Part shown: positions 9,998-22,400 of the stretch, piece after piece
Numbering within the stretch: position 1 is the first letter of the stretch
How the letters are laid out: each line of letters starts with the position of its first letter
DNA from: Trichosporon coremiiforme
Lineage: Eukaryota; Basidiomycota; Tremellomycetes; Trichosporonales; Trichosporonaceae
Direction of reading: 5' to 3'
Assembly: GCA_039545355.1 (NCBI GenBank)
Contig: BCJJ01000004.1
Location: forward strand, 1,506,801-1,570,800
Length of the DNA stretch: 64,000 nucleotides
Made by a program: the position numbers and the translations under genes
Notes under the pieces: model-generated
The model's input: the letters and a program-made list of their open reading frames with translations, nothing else
Database searches by the model: none
Told to the model about the DNA's origin: nothing

Positions 9998-12591
9998 TCG
10001 CCACTCATCCCCAGCCATGCATGATCCCAGCATGCAGAGTTCAAGTGGCTCCGCAGACTCGGCGTCATGTTCTTGCCAGCGCGTGACTGGGAGGGTCGCC
10101 CAGCAGACATGATGTAGGCCAAGGGAAAGGGCTCCAGTCCACGTTACCGCGTTCTCGATGCCCCCCGTTCCTCAGTTACGGACCCAGACTCGGTGGTCTT
10201 GACCCACGAATTCCTCGCAAGAATGCAAAGCGCTTGGGACCTCAGCTTGGCAACCCCAAGAGCGACGGTCGAGGGCGTTGAAGTATCCCTAACAACGGAC
10301 TTTGGACCTCGGGGGGTATGCGAAAACGAAGGTGTGTCTTGGTTTCCCAGCCCTTTGGTTACCGATGATCGTACCTGCCTGTCTGCTCGTGCTGCGCGTT
10401 TTCGCGACGACCGATCGACGTCGCCGTTGGAGCAGACCCCATTAAACTTTCGTGGCCAGTCTGCCTGGTGATGAGTTCCATGCTCGGACCTGCTGACCAG
10501 AATTAAATTCAAGTTCCAGCGACGACGTCCGAAACGCATCAGGCACTTACCAAGAGAGCCCACAGAGAGCCCAACTCTGAAGTTCTTGCTCTCACGGCCA
10601 GTGCAGCTCAAAGATCTGCCCAGCTTCTGCCAAGCGTGCAGTACCGTCACGATCCGCCGTCAGCGGCATTGGAGCTGTCTGCGGAAGAGACGTGGAGAGG
10701 GATGGACTCCTGAAGCTTTCCTTGGTGCTTCAGCTACCGGACGGCGGCCGCTGGTGGCTCCAGTCAAGATTCTCGTAATCGTTGATTGTCCTGATCGAAA
10801 TAGCACGGCACCTGTGAATACTTCATAGGGCTTTGCAAACAGCCGTCCGCAAATAGATTGCTGCAGCCGACTGAACCGACGCCGCATTTCGGCGGCCTCC
10901 AAGGCTCTAGTGCACGAGCCCAGCTCTTCTTGTGATTGCCGCTGAGCACGAGCCTGTCGGCCATGTGCGAGGCGTTATTCAACGCTTAGAGGCTCTACAA
11001 AGCATCGCCCTGCCATCTCCCCTGATGGCGATGAACGAGACTGTGTCATGCTTAGCCCACTCATGCAGGCATGCGTCACGATGCGATCCTCGCCAGCGCA
11101 CTGTATTGCGGCCGTTGCCGGAATTCGCCCCTATCACATGGTCCATGTGCGAGAAGTCGCCGCTCGAGGAAGCTCGAGTGACTACTCTGCAGCATGCCGA
11201 TGCTCGAGGCGCTTCCAGCAGGCCGCCCGACTCGAATGCCAAGAATGTGTCTTGCATCCACAAGTCTGGGCTGCCCCTTCGTGCACGAAGTGGCTGCACT
11301 GTGCGGACGCGAGCAGACGCCCAGCTCACAGATCACTCTCAAACCTCAAACGGCAAGGCGTGGATGGAGGCGTGCTCTGCACCTCGCACAAAATTGATCA
11401 ATAAGCGGGGCCACGGGGTCGGGGCTGCCCGAGGTGGCGAGGGGCGGATAATCTGCTGTCAATGGAGAGTCAGAGGAAGCTCTTCAGGAAGTGTCAGGAG
11501 CTCATGATCCCCAGTCATGTCCTGGCGGTACTAGCGCTTCGGAGGCTTGATCAGGGAGATCCAAAACTACCAATAGCTCCATTAGCTCGCTGGAGCAGCT
11601 CATGAACACCAGCGCTAGAATGCGGGGGCGGACAATTTAGCCATTTAGTCGCCGCACTCCACGAAGCTGACGTCAAGATTAGGCTGGACTCGGTAGACGA
11701 ACTAGCGGCGACTCCAAGAAATCAAACGCGCTACAGCGGCATTGGGCTGGGCGGGCCACGGCAAGGCGGCACCACGGGCCATTTAGGCTGTCTCGGACAT
11801 GGCACGGGATAGGTATGCCCATCTTCTTCAACTGGCGCGTATCTCCACAGCAAGCAATGTCAAGCGAGCGTCCATCAATGCAGTGCACACGGCGACCACA
11901 AGCTGCGCCATGCACGAGCAGACGTCAAGGTCCTTGGCTTGCTTGGCTTGGGTCATAGGACGGTCCAACGTAAAGCCAGGTCCTTGGTAGGTCGTCTGCA
12001 TGGCGGAATGGGTGGGTCGTTTCGTCTCTCCTGCACGGGTGCGCACAGGCGGAAGACCCGGCCCACCAAGCCGGACGGGAGCAAACACTACTCAGGGGAA
12101 CCCGAGTGCCTTACAGCGACCCTGGGCAAACGCGTTGCGTCCCTGGGCTGTCCACTCCCTTCCCTGGGTGCTCCTGCACCGCCTCCCACTCTGCTTCCTG
12201 GCCGCATCCTTCAAGTCCTGATGTCCTTGATGGAGTTGAGCGCAGAACCCCGCTGGACGCTGACGGCCACTCAGCCTGCCTTAGTAATCTCGTGCCGCCC
12301 ATGAATGCTGTTCTGGACGCCGCTCCGCCCTTCGCCGCGCCGCCGGCTCTGCATCGCATCAGCCCGGACAGGAGAGCCGGCGCGGAACGTTTCCAGTGCT
12401 AAGAATGGCATCGGCGGTGCTCTCGCTGATGGCTGCGTGGGAGCTGGCACAGAGGAGCGATCTATCACCCCTCCCTCGTCACCCAAGTCATGACGATGGG
12501 CAGGGACAGTCGTCAGACCCTCCAGGCGGGGCGACGACGACGTCGGCGGTGCTTGCTCTCGGCGGCGCACACAGAACTCACACGACGCATA

Positions 12592-12615
12592 CGCCGTGCC
12601 GTGCCGTGCCGTGCC
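12592..12615. repeat. 5-bp tandem repeat (GTGCC)
   Basis: Four to five copies of the 5-base unit GTGCC in the gene-poor region. Confidence 0.8.
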
Positions 12616-13780
12616 ATGTGAACGTTGGCAAAGGCGACAGGCGATATAGTCAGCTGCTGGACCATGAAATCTCATCGCAAACATTCTCCATCACCTTGAC
12701 GACACAGTACTGAGCGCTCGAGCGACGACACAAGACGACAGAACAACCGAGTCGAAACAACAACGAACACGGTACGGCGATACCGTGCGACGCGACCTGC
12801 CGACCTGTCGCCTTTGGACTGAATACTTCACGGATAATCGCCAGAACACACGACCCGACGCCCGACGCCGCCACCACAGCACGGCACGCAAGCCCATTCT
12901 GAGCATCATCGCCTGTCGAACCTGTCGACCCCGACCGGCCTATCGATCAACGCAACCTGCGCTCGATCCTCGACCTGCGAATCGACCCCAGCTTGCCTGA
13001 ATAGAGGGTCTGTCCGAAATTTACAGTTGAGCGCCGGAAACCTAGGCTCCAGTAGCGGACTCGTTCCGTCGTTTCGAACCCTTCATTGCAATCCTCCTCA
13101 GCGCCTCGGCACCCGCCCTACACTGGCGGAATCTCAAGTTTCTCTTGCGTCTGGTCTTGGCGCTTGATCTCTGACTGCATCCGAGATCGCCACCAGCAAC
13201 AGCTTGGCACCAGCGTAGCTACCCCGCCCTCGACCCACTGCGCGCACGCCCACGGACGATCGTCCTCAGAGGTGAGTTAGTCACATGCTCGGATTGTCAG
13301 ATGAAGGGGAGCATGGAGCGTGGTGCACCTTTGGCTCGGCATGGAGCTCGGACGGTGGGCGCTGGGCGAGTCGCTCAGCTCGGGCGCGGTATGCAGATGA
13401 GGTCAACAGTCAGGATTCGGTCGGGTTCGGGTGGGTCGTGATGCGGCGCTGTACGTACAGGCGCGCTTCTGGTCCTTTCGGTCTCGGTAGCCAAGCACCC
13501 AGCGCGTTGCGTCGTGCTTTCGTATGCTTTGGGATTAAGCGTGCGTGCCGAGGTGCCCGAGGTCCAGTGGTGATTAGAGCGTGTGGTCTTTACCCGTTTC
13601 AATGGTTCAATAGAGGCGTTCCCCTGTCACACCGAAACCGACCTGGGAGAGAGTCCAGCAGAGACGCCAGCAAGAGCCAGGATACGCGCGCCCACTGTAC
13701 GCGGTGGGATGTCTGCAACGCACATGCACCAACCGGGCTGAGGCACCGCAGGCACGACCGTCGACCCTGGACTATTGCTT

Positions 13781-13795
13781 CCCCCCCCCCCCCCC
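13781..13795. repeat. Poly-C tract (15 C)
   Basis: Uninterrupted run of 15 cytosines inside the CT-rich region upstream of the GMC oxidoreductase; length may be unreliable in an assembly. Confidence 0.9.
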
Positions 13796-14540
13796 TGGCG
13801 CGCTCCTCGACGCTCCTGCTTGCTCCTGTCTCGCCCTGCAAGTCCCCGGCCAGCGATCCACCCCGCCCACGCACATCCTTGCTTGCCCCTTGCTTACTGC
13901 CTCGCCGTCCAATCCCTCCTCTCCTACCCCCGCACCCATCTCACTTTCGACCACATATCTCCTTTCTCTTCCTCCTCTCATCCTCCTCCTTCTCCTCCCC
14001 CTCCCCTCCCCCTGCCGACGTCTTCTCCCCCTCTCCGGCCGGCTGTCCAGCTGACCACCGACGACTCAGCGAGAGTCTAGACACATTCGTTTCTTGCTCC
14101 GGTAGCTTTTCATATAATCGCGGCACACCCCGCACGCGCGCGCTCCGTGCTTTCAACCCGGCAAACCAGTCTCGTGCGCCGCGACTTTCGAACGGTCACA
14201 GCGCTACACGTCCTCGACTAGTCACCGCCGACACACCGCACATCGCACCGTGCACAGCACCTTCCCGGATCGCACCGCTGCACCGATACGTGTCAGTGCA
14301 TCCTGTACGTCTATTTCTGTCTCTTTGACTGCGTGTTGGCTCGCGTAATCGGAAGGCAAAGGCACTGCCAACCCTTCTTGGTTTTGCACTACGGGCCAGC
14401 ACTGCACGAAACTTTGACCGCGGTGAACCGCATTCTTCCTCCCCCTCTAGTGTGCTGACACGCGTGCCGCAGCGTGCTGAACAGATTTCTACTTGATTCA
14501 TCGATATTTCATATTCACAACAGCTCTCACGCAGCCCAAC

Positions 14541-17168
14541 ATGCGCGCTTTCGCCCTGAGCGCTGCCGCTGCCACGGCGCTTCTCGCGCCCGCCGCCCAG
14601 GCCATGGCCGCTTACGAGCCCGAGTTCCAGAACCTCGTCTCGCGCGCCACGACCCAGGACACCTCGGCTGCTGCCGACAAGGCTTTTGACTTCATCGTCG
14701 TCGGTGGTGGTCTCGCCGGTCTCACCGTCGCGAGCCGTCTGACCGAGTGGAACAACGTCACCGTTCTTGTCCTCGAGGCCGGTGGCACCGGGGACGAGTC
14801 GCAGAACATCCGGGACCGTGTCGACATGCCCGGCAAGTCGTACCTCAACTCGCTCACCAACACCGAATATGACTGGAACTACAAGATCGTCCAGCAGCCC
14901 AAGTCGGATAGCAAGCAGAGGTATTGGCCCCGTGGAAAGATCCTCGGTGGTTCCGGTGCCATCAACGGTCTCTTCTGGTGCCGTGGCGACAAGGAGGAGT
15001 ACGATGCGTGGGCATCGCTCAACCCCGGCACCAACGAGACCTGGGACTGGAACGAGGTCAACAAGTACATCATGAAGGCCGAGAACTTCATGGAGCCCCC
15101 CTCGAATATGGTTACCGCGATGGGCCTCAAGTACGACGCTGGCGCCCACGGCTCTGGCGGTCCCATCTCGGTCGGTTATTCGCAGTACATCTACCCCGTC
15201 ACTTCCAACTGGATCCCCGCCTGGAGCGAGCTCGGTTTCGAGGCCAAGGACCTCGCCGGCGGTTCCACCCGCGGTGTCATGCTTACCCCCTCGACCCTGA
15301 ACCGTGACACTCAGTCCCGTTGCGACTCCAAGGTCGGCTACCTCGATCCCCACGAGGACCGCGGTAACCTCGTCGTCCTCACCGGCCAGCAGGTCACCAA
15401 GATTGTCTTCAATGGCACCAACGACGCGCAGGGCAACCCCATCGCTTCCGGTGTCACCTTCTCGGCTGGTCCAGGCCAGCAGGTCTTCTCGGCCCAGGCC
15501 AAGAAGGAGGTGATCCTCTCTGGAGGCACTGTCGGCTCGGCCCAGATCCTTCAGCTGTCTGGTGTCGGTCCCACCAACGTCCTCAAGGGCGCTGGTGTCC
15601 CCGTCGTTAAGGACCTGCCCGTCGGCTACAACCTGCAGGACCACGTCTCGAACACGATGTACTTCAACACCCAGCCCATTGACACCTGGTACGACTTTGT
15701 CAACAACGAGAACCTCCAGGACGAGGAGGCGCAGAAGTGGAAGAACAGCGCGCAAGGTCTCTGGACCTATGTTAACGAGGCTGTCGGCTACATTTCCGGC
15801 AGCGACCTCTACGGCTCTGGCGCTGCCGCTGCCGCCAACGTGGACGTCGACGCCATCCTGACCACTCTCGACGGTGACCTCGGCCTCCCCGCCAACGTCA
15901 AGAACGGTATCCGCGCCCAGCTTGAGCTGCAGAAAGACTGGCTCTCGTCGACTGTCGGCCAGTTTGAGATTATTCTCCACCTCTGGGGCAAGACCGCCAA
16001 CAACATCGGTATCCAGGTCGCTCTCCAGCACCCCTTCTCCCGCGGCACCCTCTTCATCACCTCGGACTCTGCCTGGGATTCGCCTTCGATCAATCCCAAC
16101 TACTTTGGTATCGACAAGGACGCCGAGATGGGTGCTCGCGCGCAGGAGTGGGTCCGCAAGCTGGTTGCCACTCCCACCTGGAAGAAGATCATCACTGCCG
16201 AGTATGGCCGCAGCGACGACGGACCCACCGACGACCAGGGCTGGTTTGCGTACAACGGCAAGACCGAGTACCACCCCCTCGGTACTTGCTCTATGCTTCC
16301 CGAGGACCAGGGCGGTGTCGTCGACACCAACCTCAAGGTCCACGGCATTAGCAACGTTCGCGTCATCGACGCGTCGATCATGCCGATCCACGTTTCGGCG
16401 CATCTGATGGCGTCGACGTATGGCATCGCCGAGAAGGGTGCCGACATCATCAAGGCTAAGTATGTTTATGTTCCCCCACCACCCACCCCCTCCACGTCTG
16501 CGTCGTCAGGAGCTAGTTCCACTGGTCTCGTTCAGGAGACGCAAGCGGGGCCTGCAACTACTGCGGAGATTGAGGAAGCGACGGATTCTGCCATCAAGAC
16601 TGCTGCGGCGGAAGGGAACGCGAAGGCTTCAAGCGGTCAAATGACGATGGGGACCAAGATTGGAATCGGAGTCGGTGTCGGATGCGGTGTCCTTGCTCTT
16701 CTCGCGGCGATCCTGTTTGTCGTCGGCGCTGCCAGGAAGAACAAGAGGAGGGCAGCGAGCGAGAAGGGGTGGTACGCCGGCCCCTCGGCCGACGGCGGCG
16801 CATGGGACGCTGGCGCAGCCTACAGCGAGCAGGAGGGATACCCGATGGCTCCGCCGCGGGGGCGTCCCTTCTCCTCTGCGGGCGCGTCGGTCAGCACCAT
16901 GGCGACCACCGACCTCTACCACCCCACTCCGGGCTCGCCCTCTGGCCACGGTGACGGCCATGATGCGTACAGCATGGGCGACTACTCGCGCGGCGGCGCC
17001 CAGTCACCATACCGCGACTTTGTAGACGATCAACCCCCCTACCCTGCCTTCACCCCCTCAACGCCGGGAACACCAGGATCACCAGGATCATTCACGGGAC
17101 AAGGGTCCCCCATGCCCTCGCCGCCACAGTGGGGAGCTCAGACTTACACCCCAGTTACGCCTCGGTAA
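14541..17168 (+). CDS. Membrane-anchored GMC oxidoreductase
   Basis: Single exon, 875 aa. FAD-dependent glucose-methanol-choline oxidoreductase family (alcohol, aryl-alcohol or sugar oxidases/dehydrogenases). The ATG at 14541 starts a signal peptide (residues 1-21). Rossmann dinucleotide motif VVGGGLAGLTVASRL at about residue 53; GMC signature 1 around RGKILGGSGAINGL; signature 2 near SGGTVGSAQILQLSGVGP; the active-site region holds YHPLGTCSM (about 577) and IDASIMPIHVSAHLMASTYG (about 612). After the enzyme domain comes a Ser/Thr-rich stalk, then a strong transmembrane helix (about 705-730, Gly/Val/Leu/Ala-rich) followed by Arg/Lys residues and a 140-residue Pro/Ser/Gly-rich cytosolic tail. 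Most fungal GMC enzymes are soluble, so this anchor is unusual. The substrate is unknown. Confidence 0.9.
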   Translation: MRAFALSAAAATALLAPAAQAMAAYEPEFQNLVSRATTQDTSAAADKAFDFIVVGGGLAGLTVASRLTEWNNVTVLVLEAGGTGDESQNIRDRVDMPGKSYLNSLTNTEYDWNYKIVQQPKSDSKQRYWPRGKILGGSGAINGLFWCRGDKEEYDAWASLNPGTNETWDWNEVNKYIMKAENFMEPPSNMVTAMGLKYDAGAHGSGGPISVGYSQYIYPVTSNWIPAWSELGFEAKDLAGGSTRGVMLTPSTLNRDTQSRCDSKVGYLDPHEDRGNLVVLTGQQVTKIVFNGTNDAQGNPIASGVTFSAGPGQQVFSAQAKKEVILSGGTVGSAQILQLSGVGPTNVLKGAGVPVVKDLPVGYNLQDHVSNTMYFNTQPIDTWYDFVNNENLQDEEAQKWKNSAQGLWTYVNEAVGYISGSDLYGSGAAAAANVDVDAILTTLDGDLGLPANVKNGIRAQLELQKDWLSSTVGQFEIILHLWGKTANNIGIQVALQHPFSRGTLFITSDSAWDSPSINPNYFGIDKDAEMGARAQEWVRKLVATPTWKKIITAEYGRSDDGPTDDQGWFAYNGKTEYHPLGTCSMLPEDQGGVVDTNLKVHGISNVRVIDASIMPIHVSAHLMASTYGIAEKGADIIKAKYVYVPPPPTPSTSASSGASSTGLVQETQAGPATTAEIEEATDSAIKTAAAEGNAKASSGQMTMGTKIGIGVGVGCGVLALLAAILFVVGAARKNKRRAASEKGWYAGPSADGGAWDAGAAYSEQEGYPMAPPRGRPFSSAGASVSTMATTDLYHPTPGSPSGHGDGHDAYSMGDYSRGGAQSPYRDFVDDQPPYPAFTPSTPGTPGSPGSFTGQGSPMPSPPQWGAQTYTPVTPR

Positions 17169-19652
17169 AAGAACTCCCAAAGTGTCCTGCGAAGCGCAGC
17201 CGCCGCCGCTCTCGCGTCCAGGCAGGCAAGGTGGAGGAAGGTGTCGAGAAGCGCGCGCACGTGATGCCGCGCAGCTACGTGCGTGCCGAGTAAGGGCGAG
17301 CAGGACGAGCAGGACGAGCCGCAAGGCGAGTCCAGCGAGACCTAGCGAGCCCAGCGCTCGGTGAGCTGGAGCGGGGACTGCCGAACGGCCGTTCCCGCCC
17401 TAGGCTTGACACGCTTGACGCGCTCGACATCCCCCGCCCACCCAGCCCGAACGCAGATGCTCAGCGCCGCGCTCGCAGTACGACGCTTGATACCCCCCTT
17501 ACCCCCACTTCTTTTCCCGACTTGTGACATGATACAGACAATGATCCCGCTTCTTATTTTCTGCTCAGGCGCTATGCGTCAATTTATGGCATTTTTGCAT
17601 GAAATCCATTATTCCAATCAACACCGAACGAAGCGAGGCGTGTGGATGGAGTTGCTGATCACAGGATGGGATAAGAGGCGCAGAGGTCTGACGAGGGAGG
17701 AGGAGGGGCACTGACTGCAGCACGATGGATCGGGGTGCGAGCCGTGAGCGCAGCGAGCGCGCGGGCGGACTCAGTGGGCCGGATGGAGAGACGGGGTAGC
17801 ATGTGTGAGTGTCCTCGAATCCTCGAGTGGGTCACGAGCTGAGACACGGTCCGTTGCGCTCCGTCGCGCTCGCGGAATCTAGATACCTCATCACCCAGTG
17901 GGCCAGCGTGGTACGACCGTACGATAGATAATGAACGCGGGTTGATACGCCCCGCGTCCTGTGGAGTGGGGCGAGCCGAGAAGAGGATCAGAGGAGTGAA
18001 GGAACTGGTGAACTGATGAACTGATAGCGAGGCTGGATCGGACTGATGGGAGGCTGAGGGCCGGCAAGGGGCGACAGGGGTTTGAGACCTGTGTCACATG
18101 CTGGATCGCGACGGAGGGGAGGTTCCGCTGCGGCTCGGCCAAGAGCTGGGGACAACGGCTGGCTCATGGTTCCATGAGCGCCGCAAGCCGAGGCACAGCG
18201 ATCGAGGGCGTTCGCTGTGAAGCTCTGCAGGTTGCAGTGCTTTAGCATTGAGGCTTGCGTGGACGCCCCTGGCCAGTTCACCTCGCCCTCTCATTTCGCG
18301 AGAGAAGAGAGACAAGGATCAACACGAAGGTGACGATCAGATCTAGTCCGAAAATGCTCGCTTGATCATCTTGGAAGAGAAAGAAGCATTGTGTTCCGGA
18401 CTGCCGGGCCGCGGTCCGGTGCAACTCCTCGACGACCGCTGATCATTGAAGAATTCCCACCACAACTTTCAGAGCTCAGTACGTACAGGCTGTCACTCTG
18501 AATAGGGGGCCCTGTGCGATGTTATGGTCGTGCGAGGAGCGAGGCAGCTGAAGATCCAGGGGAGGTGGCAACGCCATCCCCAGTCGATTGGAGCGCCTCA
18601 CACAGCTCTGACAGAGGTCACGACCGTAGAGCTATGTTGCTGAGGCTGGAGTGTCAGCATTCAGGTAAGCGTTCGCATCATGGAGTGAAAGGCTGATGGA
18701 AGGTGCAGCTCATGAACTGCACAAGAGGGGCCGGGTTGCTTGTAGTTGGCATTCGGCGCACGGATCCACTCGACACACAAAGCACTGACGCCCGCCGCCG
18801 ACGCCCGGCGCTCCCGGCGAACCTCAGATTCCGGTGTCCATTGCCCGCTGGCTCGGGGCCTGGCCTGAAGCAGACCGCCACTGATGTTAATGTGCGCCGC
18901 TGGGTCCGAGCGCACCCCCGCCAGCGGGCACGGAGCTGACTAGATTGCGGTCCTCACGCGTGTCCGGCTGTTTGTCTACACGCTTCGACGTCGTCTTTGA
19001 TTTCTCATTCTTCCACTTTTATTGCCCATTTTCTGACCCCGAAACGTGCTGCACACGACTGCGCATTTGGCAAACTGGCGTCGTCCGGTTGCGTCGTCGT
19101 GCGTAGCGTAGTGCTATTGTAATCCGACCCTCGTCGGCACGCACATGACACACCGCACACCGCAAGGGAGATCCCACACCGATCCGATCGTCCTTGGCCA
19201 CAGCGCCTTCCCTCGATTCCGTCCTTGATCCTTGATTCCCTCCGCGATCCTCAATCCCGGTCGTGTACTTCTCTCATCCCATCGACCCGTGTCATTCAAG
19301 CACCCGAACACACGCAACAAAGGTCTCGACAAAAGGTTACCTGCCATCTCCGGATCCTTCCATCCCTTCCTCTCTGCGTCTCCGTGACTCTCCGGTCTCC
19401 TCTCTCCGCCCCAGACTCCCCGATTCCAGCTCGCAGCCTCCGGGCTGCACAGCACCAAGCACTCGGCCCTCAGTACCGCACGACAACCCCGGAGATCGCA
19501 CCTCCGCTGCCTGCTCGCCTCCGCCTTCCCCCGCCCTCGTTTCCGGATGCCCCGCGCGAACTCCCGAATCAACACTAGTGTATATCTCCCTACCTTCGCA
19601 AGGCATGCCAGGCATGCGGGTGTGAGAAACTGAACCACATCTCGACACCACC
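17169..19652. other. Intergenic, about 2.5 kb
   Basis: No recognisable gene. One intron-like segment (18666..18708, GTAAGC donor, GGCTGAT branch, GTGCAG acceptor) lies between two short open frames that end within about 20 codons after joining; too weak for a gene call. The last 400 bases before 19653 are CT-rich and likely the leader of the next gene. Confidence 0.5.
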
Positions 19653-22400
19653 ATGTCGACCAGTCTCGCCGCTCGTAACACCCACAATGCGCCTCATGCG
19701 CGCATGCCCTCTCGGCCTGTGGGCGGCTCGCCAAAGTCAACAAAGGCAACGAAGACGAGACGCAGCGAGCCGTCGCCGAAACGGACAGTCACAGGAGGAG
19801 GAAGGCGGAAGGACAAGCCAAAGGCGGACCGGGTAAACGTCGTCTTCGAAAAGCACGACGTCCCCAAGCTCGTGACCGAGTACTCGCCGACATCGTCGAC
19901 TGGCCCGTTCACGCCGCCGACACCACCTGCGGGGCTGACGGCTTCGATCAGATCGAAGCACAGCCGCTCTTCGCTGCGCCCGCCGACTGACCAGCACTCC
20001 TCCCGGACGACGATTCACCGACCGCGGCCTCGCTATGCCTACTCTCCCGATATCAAGGCGGATCCCCAGACGCTCAACGACAAGGGGCGGGATACGAACG
20101 ATGTCAAGCCAGACGTGGAGCTGGACGTCAAGCCCGAGAGTCCCTCGGAGGAGCAGATACGCGACCTCAAGGGTTTGGAGGCGTACGGCGTCCGCTTCGT
20201 CCAGCGCACCGACGACATGCGCGGCACACAGGTGCTGGCCCTCGACGCCGACTTTGCCACTGACGTCGCCTATCTGAGCATGGTGAGTAAGCTCTCGTCA
20301 ACTGCAACGGCTGCGTGGACTCTGTGACTTTCGTGACGGCTTGCATTCGCATCTGCCATGGAGCTCGCTGGGACGCAGCGGGCAGCGGCAATGACGCTGT
20401 CTCGCGCCTGCCACTGTCTCTACCCAAAATGTTGCCGGAGACTCTCCAGTCGCAGGCGACAGGCGAGAGCCTCACGCGAGAACATGAGAGCATTGAGGAG
20501 ACTACGCACAGACCTGCAGGCGCGAGCGAGGCTGGGGTGGCGGCGCTGTAGAACTGCTGAATTTTGAAACCTGTTCGAAAGAGAGGTCGCGCCACAGTGA
20601 CCTTTGTCTTTGTGACAGCAGAAGCTCAGAGCTTATGCCTTGCCCGCTCCCTTGTTGTCTCGTCACCCGATGACATCCCACATTACTGACAAACAGCCCG
20701 CACGGGATCGGAGTCCGCCCCCTCCGCCCTGCGGAAGGTTCGTCACGAAACCGCAGGTTCTCGCCCACGCCCACCAGCTCCGATACGACCTCGACGACTG
20801 CCACGCTCGCCGAGTCCCAGATACAACGCACAAGCTCGTGCTCGAGCTCCTCCGAGTCCTCTCCCCTCCGTGCGCAATGTGAGTTCATTCTCCCAAAGCT
20901 AAATCCTTCCCCGTGGTATCTAGCTTACCTCAGCGCTGCGAAAGTCAAGCTCCCGAGAGAGACTAAGCGAGGCCGGAAAGCATACCAGCTTGGTCTGCGG
21001 AATGAGGAGGTCGAGATCTTTGGCGACGCCTTACTTCTCGCTGATTACCTCTCCGGAGCCGATGTTCCGGGAGCCGTGATAGGTGAGCTGACATCAAGCC
21101 TTGGAAGCTGATTTCAGACCGACGGAGTGATTGCCAACTGCCATACCTGTTCGTTGAGGTTGGGCAGGGCGACGTTACGACCGAAGAGGCGTGCGTGCGG
21201 CTTGCCCGACGCATGCGTTCTGGCCTCGCAACGTATGCAGGGCTGTACGGACGTGCGCACGAGCACTCAGGATACGAACACGAGCATCTGTACCGGTGTG
21301 ATGTATCGCAGACGGCATACGGGCTGCTCGTGCTCGGGCTGCGGTGGAGTGTCTGGGCTTTGTCTGAAGATGATGATGGCGCTCAGGTAAGCTGTAGCAT
21401 GCGCGATATAGCTAACAGACAGACTCTAGTGAAACTCTGGGAGACGAAGAACGTGACCGAGCCGGAACAGATTGCGCTCGCAGCCTCGATTCTTCGCCGT
21501 ATCGGGTGTCAAGCGCAGGCGCGCCGAGGTCTAGTGCTGCAGTGGCTCGAGGGTGTTTACAGTGGTAGCATGCCCACTCCTATGGGCAAGACACCACCGC
21601 CGCCTGATGGGGAGTTCCCGACGCTCATGTCCCCCATACCTCCGGCGCCGCCTCTGGTAGTGGAGCTTCAGTCACCCAAACTGCTGCCTCATTCGTTACC
21701 TCCGTCGCCGCCGCACGATTTCATGCCTCTGCAACCTCTGGAGCTGCCGCCGCCCCACTTTCGCGACCCGTTTCAGGAACCATTGCTGGCCCGTCGCAGC
21801 TCCTTCATCCTGGATCCCTCGACGCTGGCTCCACGCCGTCACTCGGACAATATCCTTCCCAGGCGCCACAGCGTTTATCCCGGTCACACGTCCGCGCCGA
21901 CGGCATACTTCCCTCCTCCGCCGTCCTATGCCATGCCTGCACGGCCGCTGGCGCCGATGAGCACCGGATACAGCGTACGTAGTCTTCACTTCCCGCCGCC
22001 CCCGCCTGTGCCAGCGATCATGCGAGCGCCGTCGAGTCCGAACCACCACCATTTCCCACAGTACAGTCCACTCATGGGTCCCAAACTCACCCCGAACTTC
22101 ACTGGTGGCAGTGGACGGCCTTCCTTCCTGCATTACGACTCGGGGCCGCCTCTAGGACGTCCCCGCTCCCTCCACCCAGCATCGCAGCGCGGGAGGACGA
22201 GAACCACGAGCCAGAGTGGCCCACAGAGCAGTCGTAGCAGTGCCAAACACTCGAGTCACAGGCGTAGCGCGAGTGCGGGGGGTGCGCTGCAAGGTGGAAG
22301 TAAGCGCATTCCGGCTCCGTTGGGGGCGAAGAAGACAGGGCCGGCCGCTACGACGCCTGGTATCTTGGCCAGGGGCTGGAACATGTTCAAGCGGAGATGA
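19653..22400 (+). CDS. Uncharacterised protein with basic N-terminus and Pro/Ser-rich C-terminus
   Basis: I do not recognise the family. Model: exons 19653..20282, 20697..20878, 20934..21082, 21118..21386, 21423..22400; introns of 414, 55, 35 and 36 nt; 735 aa. The start follows CACC. Residues 1-130 are basic and Ser/Pro-rich; residues about 170-460 look globular and helical (LAHAHQLRYDLDDCHARRV, EIFGDALLLADYLSGADVP, EQIALAASILRRIGCQAQ); from about 475 it is Pro/His/Ser-rich and probably disordered, ending in a basic GWNMFKRR. The first intron is long for this genome, and an extra exon inside it cannot be excluded. The 36-nt last intron (GTAAGCT...AGCTAACAGACAG) is in frame and stop-free, so it could be read through. 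No catalytic motif seen. Confidence 0.65.

Larger units (their letters stand above)
10000..14540. other. Long gene-poor region upstream of the GMC gene
   Basis: About 4.5 kb without a recognisable gene. Open frames such as those at 10144..10650 (-) and 10932..11507 (+) lack leaders, splice support or familiar motifs. From about 13700 the sequence becomes CT-rich, as expected of a leader for the oxidoreductase at 14541. A donor-like GTGAGTTAG at 13272 could start a 5'-UTR intron, with possible acceptors near 14472-14484; this is speculative. Confidence 0.5.

Noticed and set aside
10144..10650. 168-codon minus-strand frame in the gene-poor region
   Set aside because: Arg/Ser-rich, no leader, no motif, overlaps other random frames.
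13060..13085. B-box-like GTTTCGAACCC
   Set aside because: No A box at the right spacing upstream and no cloverleaf could be drawn.
13285..14328. 347-codon frame upstream of the GMC gene
   Set aside because: Mostly Pro/Ser/Arg from CT-rich leader sequence; no motif, no splice support.
14196..16403. 735-codon open frame antisense to the GMC gene
   Set aside because: Mirror of strong third-position G/C bias; its protein is a Val/Leu/Gly/Asp-rich shadow and the sense frame has full GMC motifs.
20315..20551. Open frame inside the first intron of the unknown gene at 19653
   Set aside because: It reads plausibly but cannot be joined in phase to exon 1; kept as a caveat only.
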